NCBI GenBank assembly: GCA_016783995.1
Contig: JADHVN010000049.1
Location: forward strand, 1 to 9,574
DNA: 9,574 bases
Direction of reading: 5' to 3'
Source: Actinomycetota bacterium
GTDB lineage: Bacteria; Actinomycetota; Humimicrobiia; Humimicrobiales; Humimicrobiaceae
Every line of letters begins with the position of its first letter. Positions within the stretch are counted from its first letter, which is position 1. The notes under the pieces were generated by a model that did no database searches, was not told where the DNA came from, and saw only the letters and a list, made by a program, of their open reading frames with translations. Both the position numbers and the translations under genes were made by a program. Shown piece after piece: positions 1 to 5,685 of the stretch.

Positions 1-428
1 GTCCCAGAAATAGCTGCACCTACTGCATTCTCCTCCCAGTTAATCCTTGCTACATCGGTTGAACCTAAAGCGCCTGTAAAGAATGGCACATCTAACTTAA
101 TCTTCTTTTTCGCGCCAACCTCAGTAGATACATCCACAGTGGGAAAGGTTGCTTTATCAGAATCAGCTTCTACTCCTACCGCCCCAACGCATGTACCCTG
201 GATGTTGAAGTGAGAGAAATCTATAGGGTAATCCTTTTCGGAGCCAGCAACAACTTTTCCAAAGGGTTGAGGATAAATAACCTCTCTTCCTCTGATAGCA
301 GATTTTGCAACTTCACAAAATCCTATGCACCCATCCAAACAAGTTACACAAAGTCCTGAAATCGGCGATGGATTTATCCTATTTTTTGTATTTGTAGCAG
401 GACTTGCATTTGGTTTACTGAAAGACAT
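1..428 (-). CDS. FMN-binding glutamate synthase family protein, N-terminal part
   Basis: The first 142 codons of a gene that leaves the window at its left edge. The ATG at 428-426 follows a strong AGGAGGT ribosome binding site. The translation carries a cysteine cluster C27-x2-C30-x3-C34-x3-C38, then GREVIYPQPFGK, a DFSHFNIQGTCVGAVG segment and GSTDVARINWEENAVGAA. From memory this pattern belongs to the short FMN-binding (archaeal-type, PF01645) glutamate synthases of anaerobes. These make glutamate from 2-oxoglutarate and glutamine in the cytoplasm. The four cysteines could hold an iron-sulfur cluster, which is inference. The FMN-binding barrel itself would lie beyond the window. The gene starts 20 bp after the stop of the GAF-ANTAR gene on the same strand, so the two are very probably co-transcribed and share its leader control. 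Confidence 0.8.
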   Translation of the reverse strand, partial: MSFSKPNASPATNTKNRINPSPISGLCVTCLDGCIGFCEVAKSAIRGREVIYPQPFGKVVAGSEKDYPIDFSHFNIQGTCVGAVGVEADSDKATFPTVDVSTEVGAKKKIKLDVPFFTGALGSTDVARINWEENAVGAAISG

Positions 429-448
429 TTTTTACCTCCTTTTTTTCT

Positions 449-1153
449 TTACGCTTTTTTCTTCATATCAGCTGCTAAAATAATTGCTTCCGCAACTTCC
501 TGCATAGTCTTACGATGATCCATGCTATATCTTTGAATTTTCAAATAAGTCTCTTCCTCCGTTAGCCTTTCTTCTTTCATCAAAATCCCTTTAGCGCGTT
601 CAATTTTTTTGCGTGCCTCCAACTCCTCTTGTATTACCTTGCTTTTTACCATAAGCTCCGTATTCTCAATGGCCACGGCAGCCTGATTCGCTATCGAGGT
701 TAAGACGTTTATCTCCGTTTCCGTAAAATCATGTGGAGTGGAAGTATAACAATTTATAATCCCTATAACTTTGCCTTTTACCGTCAAGGGTACGCATAAA
801 AGGGAACACAGACCTTCCTTTTTGGCGATATCTTGATATTTATATTCTTTCTCTTTAGTCACATCTTTAATGGCTAAAGGCCTATTCTCTTTTGCAACTT
901 TGCCCGCAATCCCTTCTCCTATCTTTAAAGGAGGCTTTTTGTTATATTCCTCGCTGATGCTTTGAGTAGCCCTGATTACAAGTTCGTTTTTCTTTTCGTC
1001 TATGAGCATCAACGAACAGATATTTGAGCCCATCACCTCTGCTGTCATGGTGACGATGAGGCGAAGGATATCTTCTAAGTACAAATCCGAAGCTATGGCT
1101 TTACTGATCTTTGTTAAAGCCTTTATCTGTCCTTCATAAGGCATACTCTCCAT
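449..1153 (-). CDS. GAF-ANTAR antitermination regulator (copy 1)
   Basis: A 234-residue cytoplasmic sensor/RNA-binding regulator. Residues about 18-165 form a GAF domain (GEGIAGKVA at 79-87, LCSLLCVPL at 115-123, INCYT at 133-137). Residues about 175-230 form an ANTAR domain (IERAKGILM at 184-192, then TEEE and SMDHRKTMQEVAEAII). ANTAR domains are known to bind paired RNA hairpins and block terminator formation. The same frame stays open upstream to an ATG at 1225, but those 24 extra codons are encoded by the arm, loop and U-tract of a terminator. I therefore choose the ATG at 1153, five bases after GGGGG; the ATG at 1144 is also possible. The only cysteines are C46, C116, C120 and C135, all conserved in the neighbouring paralog. 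The gene lies downstream of its own three-terminator leader and 20 bp before the glutamate synthase gene, suggesting autoregulation. The effector sensed by the GAF domain is unknown. Confidence 0.9.
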   Translation of the reverse strand: MESMPYEGQIKALTKISKAIASDLYLEDILRLIVTMTAEVMGSNICSLMLIDEKKNELVIRATQSISEEYNKKPPLKIGEGIAGKVAKENRPLAIKDVTKEKEYKYQDIAKKEGLCSLLCVPLTVKGKVIGIINCYTSTPHDFTETEINVLTSIANQAAVAIENTELMVKSKVIQEELEARKKIERAKGILMKEERLTEEETYLKIQRYSMDHRKTMQEVAEAIILAADMKKKA

Positions 1154-1164
1154 AGGTACCCCCG

Positions 1165-1208
1165 AAAAGAAAAAGGCGTTCTTCGCCCACAAAAGGGCTA
1201 AGAACGCC
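1165..1208 (-). terminator. Leader terminator 3, just before the GAF-ANTAR start
   Basis: On the minus strand GGCGTTCTT pairs with AAGAACGCC. After one A/G mismatch, GCCC pairs with GGGC around a six-base loop. TTTTTCTTTT follows at once. This is a textbook Rho-independent terminator ending 11 bases before the chosen start codon. It lies inside the operon leader, so it makes sense only as a conditional terminator. Its 5' arm is shared with an alternative hairpin at 1200-1217. Confidence 0.85.
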
Positions 1209-1259
1209 ACTGTCCTTAAAAACAAAATGTCCTTTTTAGCAGATTAGCAGACTTTGCTA
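1200..1259 (-). promoter_or_regulatory. Second candidate ANTAR hairpin pair in the same leader
   Basis: A P1-like hairpin (1259-1245: TAGC/GCTA, loop AAAGTCT) sits in the loop of terminator 2. A P2-like hairpin (1217-1200) pairs AAGGAC with GTTCTT, including one G-U pair, around the hexaloop AGTGGC, which has A1 and G4. The P2-like hairpin uses the 5' arm of terminator 3, so forming it would prevent that terminator. The two hairpins are about 27 bases apart, wider than in the first element. This looks like a diverged copy of the module at 1311-1376. Confidence 0.5.
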
Positions 1260-1272
1260 CTAAAAAGGACAT
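1218..1272 (-). terminator. Leader terminator 2, with an embedded AAAG-loop hairpin
   Basis: A perfect 13-bp stem (ATGTCCTTTTTAG with CTAAAAAGGACAT) is followed on the minus strand by TTTGTTTTT. The long apical part contains a smaller hairpin (TAGC/GCTA, loop AAAGTCT, 1245-1259). The run AAGGACA recurs just after the U-tract (1211-1217). The 5' arm could thus pair with either copy, allowing an alternative fold. Confidence 0.75.
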
Positions 1273-1310
1273 CTTTATCCTGTTTTTCTAACACTGAAAG
1301 AAAGGGTTAG

Positions 1311-1338
1311 AAAAGAAAAAGGCGTTCTTTAGAACGCC
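1311..1338 (-). terminator. Leader terminator 1
   Basis: The minus strand reads GGCGTTCT, AA, AGAACGCC, then TTTTTCTTTT: an eight-pair GC-rich stem with a minimal loop and a U-tract. It lies about 45 bases after the probable transcription start and about 160 bases before the gene. Its 5' arm is also the 3' arm of the P2-type hairpin at 1331-1350. It could also end transcripts coming from the upstream GAF-ANTAR gene. Confidence 0.8.
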
Positions 1339-1376
1339 ACTTTGTTCCCTTTCTTAAAGCACTGACTTTGTGCTTT
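1331..1376 (-). promoter_or_regulatory. Candidate ANTAR dual-hairpin RNA element (P1 and P2)
   Basis: Read on the minus strand, P1 (1376-1356) has a seven-pair stem, AAAGCAC/GTGCTTT, with loop AAAGTCA. After a short linker, P2 (about 1350-1331) can form GAAC/GTTC around AAAGTGGC. P2 can also form as a bulged stem with the hexaloop AAAGTG. Known ANTAR targets are two successive hairpins whose six-base loops have A at position 1 and G at position 4, the second overlapping a terminator. Both loops here have A1 and G4, and P2 overlaps the 5' arm of terminator 1. The P1 loop has seven bases rather than six, so the match is close but not exact. Binding by one or both neighbouring ANTAR proteins is inferred. 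Confidence 0.65.
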
Positions 1377-1388
1377 ATTTTCAACAAC

Positions 1389-1417
1389 AAAATGCCACAA
1401 AAATTTAAGATTGTCAA
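1389..1417 (-). promoter_or_regulatory. Promoter for the GAF-ANTAR / glutamate synthase operon
   Basis: A perfect -35 TTGACA (1417-1412) is followed after 17 bases by CATTTT, a weak -10 (three of six positions). It lies directly after the stop of the upstream paralog. Transcription would begin near 1382, a few bases before hairpin P1, giving an untranslated leader of about 230 nt. A sigma-54 site was considered: TGGCA is present, but the -12 element is out of register. Confidence 0.5.
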
Positions 1418-1440
1418 GTATTATTTTTTATTATTTTTTA

Positions 1441-2178
1441 TTATTTCTTATGAAAATTTTTTATCTCTTCGTTTAATATGATTGCTTCCGATACCTCCCT
1501 CATGCTCTTGCGGTTATCCATGCTGTATTTCCTAATAAGATTATAGGCCGCTTCCTCTGTTAAGTTCTCTTGCCTCATTAGAATGCCTTTTGCCCTTTCT
1601 ATAGCTTTTCTTCCTTCCAGTTCCTCTTTAATAACCTTGGATTCTATAACTAATCTAAAATTTTCAATAACAATTGCAGCCTGATTTGCTATTGACATTA
1701 AAACATTTATTTCATCTTTGCTGAAACGATGCGGCTTTGTTGTATAGCAATTCAATACTCCGATTATGCTGCCCTTAAAAATGAGCGGCACGCACAGTAA
1801 AGAACAAAGATTCTCCTTCTCGGCAATATCTCTGTTTATATACCGCTCATCCTTACGCACATCCAGGACAGTCATAGGCTTCCCATGCTTGGCTACTCTT
1901 CCGGCAATCCCTTCGCCTATTTTTATATTTGGTTTTTTATTATAATTTTCACTTACAGACTGAGTGGCCTTAATCTCGAGCTCTTTGCTAGTGCTGTTTA
2001 ATAATATAAGAGAACATATTTTAGAGTCCATTACTTCAGCAGTTACAGTAACAATTAATTTTAGAATATCTTCTAGATATAAATCGGAAGTAACAGCTCT
2101 GCTAATTTTAGCTAAAGCCTCTATAATTTGTTTACTGTTTGCGTGTTCAATATCTGAACTTCTACTCTTTTCCCTCAT
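1441..2178 (-). CDS. GAF-ANTAR antitermination regulator (copy 2)
   Basis: A 245-residue paralog of the next gene downstream, about 64 percent identical by hand alignment and without gaps over about 220 residues. The GAF domain spans about 28-174 (GEGIAGRVA, LCSLLCVPL, LNCYT). The ANTAR domain spans about 184-238 (IERAKGILM, TEEAAYNLI, SMDNRKSMREVSEAII). Its four cysteines (C55, C125, C129, C144) match the four in the paralog. The ATG at 2178 is the only good start, since a stop lies six codons upstream; AAAGGA is only two bases from the ATG, which is unusually close. No terminator lies directly before this gene, unlike copy 1, so it may be the constitutively available regulator of the leader at 1154-1388. 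It lacks a phospho-receiver domain, so control is presumably by a GAF ligand or redox state. Confidence 0.88.
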   Translation of the reverse strand: MREKSRSSDIEHANSKQIIEALAKISRAVTSDLYLEDILKLIVTVTAEVMDSKICSLILLNSTSKELEIKATQSVSENYNKKPNIKIGEGIAGRVAKHGKPMTVLDVRKDERYINRDIAEKENLCSLLCVPLIFKGSIIGVLNCYTTKPHRFSKDEINVLMSIANQAAIVIENFRLVIESKVIKEELEGRKAIERAKGILMRQENLTEEAAYNLIRKYSMDNRKSMREVSEAIILNEEIKNFHKK

Positions 2179-2205
2179 AATCCTTTGAAAGAATATCTTT
2201 TACTT

Positions 2206-2225
2206 GTAACAGTTAACTGATTTAC
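2206..2225. promoter_or_regulatory. Palindrome upstream of GAF-ANTAR copy 2
   Basis: A perfect ten-base palindrome, CAGTTAACTG (2210-2219), is flanked by further imperfectly matching bases (gtaa ... ttac), making a roughly 20-base dyad 28 bases before the start codon. It may be an operator for an unknown regulator. No clear promoter was found around it, and short AT-rich palindromes occur by chance. Confidence 0.25.
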
Positions 2226-2310
2226 TCTATCATCTTATCATATTTTTTGGAATCATAGTCTATATATTCGGACACATCTTCAATTAAAAAGATTGCTGTT
2301 TTCTAAGGTG

Positions 2311-2892
2311 TTATTTTCTATTTAAAATATTCAAACAATTTAAACAAAAATTATAGCCTTTTTTATCTGTATCCAGTAGGGTGTTTGAAAAATACATAAC
2401 ACATTTATAATTGGAACAATGATTTAGTCCCAGGGTATGACCTATTTCATGCACTGCTTCTTTTAATATTCTTTCTTCAAATATGTTTTTCTCCTTTTTT
2501 GTTAATCTAAGAGTTAAGCTCTTACTTTTAAGGCTGTAATTAAAATAAGTGTAAAAAAGAGGATTTAGTCTTGCTATAGATATTAGACATATTCTGGGGA
2601 AATCTACTGCCAGCCCAAATACAAAGTTTAGCGAAGGAACAAATATATCCAGGTCAAGTATTGCTAAATTTATATCCTGAATATTTTTTAAAGGGAGATT
2701 TTCCATTAAATAATTTAAAATTTTATTTGCATTATGTTGATTTCTGCTTTGATCAAAGGAGTTTTCGGGAACATTTATTTTATCTAATATGCAGATTTCT
2801 TTATTAAAAATGTTTCTTAAGCTGATTTGAAGAAACTCCAGTATACTTTTATCTATATCATTTAAAGGAATGACATTTATTTTATCTTCCAT
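2311..2892 (-). CDS. amzA: Archaemetzincin-type zinc metalloprotease
   Basis: A 193-residue cytoplasmic protein with no signal peptide or membrane segment. The family signature is near the C-terminus: H148-E-I-G-H152-T-L-G-L-N-H158-C159, then x4-C164-x-M166, then C183-x2-C186. Archaemetzincins are defined by HExxHxxGxxHC followed by C, the Met-turn and CxxC. The three histidines hold the catalytic zinc and the four cysteines hold a structural zinc. The spacing from the Met to the CxxC is 16 here, near the usual 17. All predicted metal ligands are present, so it should be an active peptidase; its substrate is unknown. The gene is very AT-rich even for this window and has no clear ribosome binding site before the ATG. 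It stands alone, 132 bp from GAF-ANTAR copy 2 and 183 bp from sppA, both on the same strand. Confidence 0.9.
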   Translation of the reverse strand: MEDKINVIPLNDIDKSILEFLQISLRNIFNKEICILDKINVPENSFDQSRNQHNANKILNYLMENLPLKNIQDINLAILDLDIFVPSLNFVFGLAVDFPRICLISIARLNPLFYTYFNYSLKSKSLTLRLTKKEKNIFEERILKEAVHEIGHTLGLNHCSNYKCVMYFSNTLLDTDKKGYNFCLNCLNILNRK

Positions 2893-3075
2893 TTTTAAAG
2901 TTTTTTTGATTTATACCAGTAAATGCTTATTTCCAATATCCACATTTTTTAATCCACAGTTTTTTGCTGTTTCTGAACTGGAGAAGGTAAAAGATAGAAT
3001 TAACAGGTTGGGTAAGAAATAAAATTTTTTAAAATTAGGCTCTATCAAAATAACTAAGGAAGGGAAAAAGATAAT

Positions 3076-3846
3076 TTAAAACAGTTTCTTAAAAATCCTG
3101 AACATTAAACCTGGTTTTTCAATACCACCTTTTCTGTAATCTGTATAAAGTTGCATACCTGCTAACTCAGATGCAATTTGAATTGCTTTTTCTTTACCTC
3201 CTAAATAATCAATCAGTCCCAGGTCTAATGCGTCTTTACCCAGATATGTTTTTCCTGATGTAATATCACCTAAAATCTTGTCATCTTTTATATTCCTGTT
3301 CCGTTTTACTTCGTCTACAAAATATTTATTAAAGGCTTCAACATGTTCTTCTATAAATTTCTTTTCTTTTTCTGAAAGCTCAGAATAGGGAGAACCAATC
3401 CCCTTATACTCTCCTTTTATAAAAGAATCAATTTTAATACCTATTTTCTTTGCAAGTTCTGATAAATCAATTCGTTCAGCTCTGGTACCAATGCCTCCAA
3501 TACTGCTCAGTGGATCAGCTACTATTTTTTTGCAAGCAGATGCTATCCAGTAAGCTCCTGATGTTCCATGTTCACGAATCTGGGCAACAGTAGGCTTTTT
3601 TATTTTTTTTATAGCGTCAGCTATTTCTTTACTTGCATAAGGTGTCCCACCTGGAGAGTCAATTTCAAAAATAATAGCTTTAACTCTTCTATCACTTTCA
3701 GGTAATTGAATATACCTGACAATATCATCAGACTGAGTAATCCCACCTCCGGTAAAAGGAAGAATTGGCAGTGGTCCCAATGGAGATGATTCTCCAGAAA
3801 TTACTACACCTATAATAGGAACAATTCTTGCTAAAGGCTTTCTCAT
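3076..3846 (-). CDS. sppA: SppA-family serine protease without membrane anchor
   Basis: A 256-residue member of the S49 (ClpP-fold) peptidase family. It has the strand plus oxyanion segment FEIDSPGGT (60-68), the nucleophile region GTSGAYWIASA with S96, and SSIGGIGTRAE (114-124). GEYKGIGSPYSELSEKEKK follows, with K148 a good candidate for the catalytic lysine of the Ser-Lys dyad. S49 enzymes usually clear remnant signal peptides at the membrane. This one has no N-terminal transmembrane helix: it begins MRKPLARIVPIIGVVISG, which looks like the first beta strand. It may be soluble, or attached through partners or the hydrophobic loop at about 21-35. The start is well supported by GGGAGGTGG upstream. 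The nearest same-strand neighbours are well separated, so it is probably transcribed alone. Confidence 0.85.
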   Translation of the reverse strand: MRKPLARIVPIIGVVISGESSPLGPLPILPFTGGGITQSDDIVRYIQLPESDRRVKAIIFEIDSPGGTPYASKEIADAIKKIKKPTVAQIREHGTSGAYWIASACKKIVADPLSSIGGIGTRAERIDLSELAKKIGIKIDSFIKGEYKGIGSPYSELSEKEKKFIEEHVEAFNKYFVDEVKRNRNIKDDKILGDITSGKTYLGKDALDLGLIDYLGGKEKAIQIASELAGMQLYTDYRKGGIEKPGLMFRIFKKLF

Positions 3847-4111
3847 TTTTCCACCTCCCAGGTAATATTCTAACCTAATTTTTAAAATATAAGTATTTTT
3901 TTATGTAAAGATTTTCAGTAAGCCATAATATATATTAAAAAGGTTCAAAATTTTGGAGGATAGATCTTTTAGGTTTACAAAAAAAAGAAATAATACTTAT
4001 ATTGGATTTAGCATTATTCCCAAAGAGATTATTGATAGGAAAAAAGCTAAAAAGTTAATAATTGGTATGAGATTAATAGAAAAATTTTTAATTTAATTCC
4101 AGTAATGTGCA
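3847..4111. other. Intergenic region between sppA and the Lrp-domain gene
   Basis: It holds the candidate sppA promoter and nothing else clear. A plus-strand frame at 3953-4096 stays open for 47 codons from a TTG (middle part YIGFSIIPKEIIDRKKAKK). It has no ATG start or properly placed ribosome binding site, and I recognise no family. It could be a gene remnant, but I do not call it a gene. No terminator hairpin was found after the Lrp-domain gene. Confidence 0.5.
3881..3909 (-). promoter_or_regulatory. Candidate sppA promoter
   Basis: On the minus strand TTTACA (3909-3904, five of six matches to TTGACA) is followed after 17 bases by TTTAAA (four of six). This sits about 35 bases before the sppA start codon. 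The stretch is very AT-rich, so chance matches are likely. Confidence 0.35.
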
Positions 4112-4339
4112 CTATTCTATAATAATACAGGTAAGAGTTTTTGAAACCCCGGATATTTTCTGGATTTTTTGAACTATTGTATTCCCTAAGCCAGATAGAT
4201 CGCTGCTTTCTATAAAAGCAATAATATCGTAAGGTCCAACAGTTGAATGAGCGCTTTTTATCTCATTTATTTTTCTAAGATTATCTAAAACATCATTTAC
4301 AACCCCCAGCCCTGCATTTATTAAGATGTATGCTTTCAT
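4112..4339 (-). CDS. Stand-alone Lrp/AsnC ligand-binding (RAM) domain protein
   Basis: A 75-residue protein (MKAYILINAGLG ... HSTVGPYDIIAFIES ... ISGVSKTLTCIIIE) that matches the C-terminal alpha/beta ligand-binding domain of Lrp/AsnC regulators without the DNA-binding helix-turn-helix. The G-x-Y-D motif (GPYD, about residues 35-38) is typical. Such stand-alone domains form dimers and larger rings and bind amino acids; they may modulate full-length Lrp proteins. I chose the ATG at 4339 because AAAGGGGGTG lies upstream at usable spacing. The longer frame from a TTG at 4360 would place that ribosome binding site inside the gene. It is not obviously in an operon, and the divergent neighbour is the DUF4380-like gene. 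Confidence 0.82.
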   Translation of the reverse strand: MKAYILINAGLGVVNDVLDNLRKINEIKSAHSTVGPYDIIAFIESSDLSGLGNTIVQKIQKISGVSKTLTCIIIE

Positions 4340-4609
4340 TTTTATTACACCCCCTTTCAACTACATATTATTTTTTTTGCTATCATGTTACTTTACCATT
4401 ATTATACTCCTACATAATTATTGATAGAAGTATTAGTAATTAAATAAATAAACAAATATAATAATTATTAGTAGGGGGGAACCTCCAATCATAATATTTT
4501 ATTGGGTTTTAAAATAAAAAAAATATGCAAAAAAGCGTTAATTATAAGAGATGAAGAATAAAAGATTTAATCATTATAAGTTCACTTTTTAAGTCCAAGG
4601 AGGGATTTT
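4340..4609. other. Divergent intergenic region
   Basis: A very AT-rich spacer between divergent genes. On the minus strand a perfect TATAAT (4406-4401) lies 60 bases before the Lrp-domain start, with only a weak -35 (TTCTAT, 17-base spacing). On the plus strand another TATAAT (4457-4462) could serve the DUF4380-like gene with a leader of about 140 bases, again without a good -35. A G-run followed by CCTCC at 4473-4487 could form a weak hairpin. None of these is firm. Confidence 0.35.
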
Positions 4610-5530
4610 ATGGAAATTCAAGAAAAATATAAATTTGGGGGCTGGAAGAACTGTATCCGTATGACTAACGGGGAAGTAGAAATAGTAGTTACCACTGACG
4701 TAGGACCAAGGATTGTTCGTTTTGGATTTGTGGGAGACCAGAATCTATTTAGAGAGTTTAAGCAGCAGCAGGGAAAAACAGGCGGAGATGAGTGGCTGAT
4801 ATACGGGGGGCACAGACTCTGGCATGCGCCTGAAGTAAAACCCCGCACATATTTTCCTGATAATAATCCTGTGAACTATAACTGGAATGAGAAAACTCTC
4901 AGGCTTATTCAAAGTATCGAGGCCACAACTGGCATTCAAAAAGAAATGGAAATAAATCTGGGTTCAAACAATAATAATGTCAGGATTTTACATAGACTGG
5001 TTAATAAAAATCTATGGGATATAGAGATTGCCCCCTGGGCACTTTCAGTAATGGCACAGGGTGGAATGGCGATAATACCCCAGGAGCCTTACAGGTCCGC
5101 AGAAGAAAATCTTCTTCCGGTACGTCCCCTGGTACTCTGGTCTTATACGGAAATGAAGGATCCAAGATTTATCTGGGGAACAAAGTTTATTCAGGTAAAG
5201 CAGAATCCTAATGCAAAAACTTGCCAGAAAATTGGCGTTTTAAATACACTCGGATGGGCAGCATATTACCTTGACGGGCAACTTTTTGTAAAAAGGTATA
5301 ATTACAATCCGGAAGCCAGGTATCCTGATTTTGGAGTAAATACAGAAATTTATACTAATCCAGAAATACTGGAGGTTGAAACACTTGGAGGTATGAAAAA
5401 AGTGCCTCCCGGGGAATCTGTTGAACATGTTGAAAACTGGTTTTTATTCAAAGCCACACTCAATGAGGATGAAGAATTTCTGGAAAGCGAGTTAGCCCCC
5501 ATAATACGGAAGACAGACGCAAAATTTTAA
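4610..5530 (+). CDS. DUF4380-like protein, galactose-mutarotase-type fold
   Basis: A 306-residue protein with AAGGAGGG correctly spaced before its ATG. It has the pattern I associate with DUF4380 proteins: VTTDVGPRIVRFGFVG (27-42), WLIYGGHRLWHAPE (62-75), a tract around TGIQKEM (107-113), HRLVNKNLWDIEIAPWALSVM (128-148) and IIPQEPY (155-161). The conserved GGHRLWHAPE and APWALSVM segments resemble the substrate clefts of aldose-1-epimerase-like beta-sandwich proteins. A carbohydrate-binding or epimerase role is therefore plausible, but no activity has been assigned. There is no signal peptide, so it is probably cytoplasmic. It is the only plus-strand gene in the middle of the window, and no sugar genes adjoin it to name a substrate. 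Confidence 0.7.
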   Translation: MEIQEKYKFGGWKNCIRMTNGEVEIVVTTDVGPRIVRFGFVGDQNLFREFKQQQGKTGGDEWLIYGGHRLWHAPEVKPRTYFPDNNPVNYNWNEKTLRLIQSIEATTGIQKEMEINLGSNNNNVRILHRLVNKNLWDIEIAPWALSVMAQGGMAIIPQEPYRSAEENLLPVRPLVLWSYTEMKDPRFIWGTKFIQVKQNPNAKTCQKIGVLNTLGWAAYYLDGQLFVKRYNYNPEARYPDFGVNTEIYTNPEILEVETLGGMKKVPPGESVEHVENWFLFKATLNEDEEFLESELAPIIRKTDAKF

Positions 5531-5569
5531 AGGATCATTGGTTTTTGATAGTTTAGACTGCTAAAAAAG

Positions 5570-5611
5570 GGTATAAATTATTATTGCGAATTGTTATGAT
5601 TTTTTACTACC
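5570..5611. repeat. 42-bp imperfect direct repeat, copy 1
   Basis: Matches 36 of 42 bases with 5644-5685 (offset 74 bp), including the first 13 bases GGTATAAATTATT and the ends TTACTACC. This copy is in the convergent gap between the DUF4380-like and methyltransferase genes. It looks like a decayed duplicate of the end of the methyltransferase gene. Confidence 0.8.
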
Positions 5612-5643
5612 GCCCTTCTTATCTTATGGGTAAGTATGTTGAT

Positions 5644-5685
5644 GGTATAAATTATTACTGCGAATTTTTGTAACTTCTTACTACC
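5644..5685. repeat. 42-bp imperfect direct repeat, copy 2 (covers a gene end)
   Basis: The partner of 5570-5611. It includes the last ten codons and the stop of the minus-strand methyltransferase gene (end ...VRSYKNSQ) plus 11 bases beyond. Because the copy inside the gene is constrained, the intergenic copy is probably the derived one. Confidence 0.8.

Larger units (their letters stand above)
1164..1341. repeat. Duplicated terminator module in the leader
   Basis: Twenty identical bases occur at 1164-1183 and 1310-1329 (the U-tract plus one terminator arm). The run AGAACGCCACT occurs at 1201-1211 and 1331-1341 (the other arm plus flank). The two copies differ mainly by a 16-base longer loop in the copy nearest the gene. 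This indicates a tandem duplication of a hairpin/terminator cassette, with terminator 2 between the copies. Confidence 0.8.

Noticed and set aside
1154..1225. An N-terminal extension of the GAF-ANTAR protein that looks like a hydrophobic signal segment (MFLRTVAFLALLWAKNAFFF)
   Set aside because: It is encoded by terminator 3 and its U-tract. The extension is absent from the paralog, and a good start lies just after the terminator.
1391..1410. A sigma-54-like TGGCA motif in the operon promoter
   Set aside because: The -12 GC element is not at the required ten-base spacing. The TTGACA hexamer explains the site better.
3953..4096. A 47-codon plus-strand open frame between sppA and the Lrp-domain gene
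   Set aside because: It has only a TTG start with no properly spaced ribosome binding site, AT-rich composition that favours chance frames, and no recognisable family. At most a remnant.
4340..4360. An upstream TTG start adding seven residues to the Lrp-domain protein
   Set aside because: It would put the G-rich ribosome binding site inside the coding region. The internal ATG gives the usual domain start.
5550..5568. A TTTAG-ACTG-CTAAA hairpin after the DUF4380-like gene, considered as a terminator
   Set aside because: The stem has only five pairs, mostly AT, and no U-tract follows on either strand.
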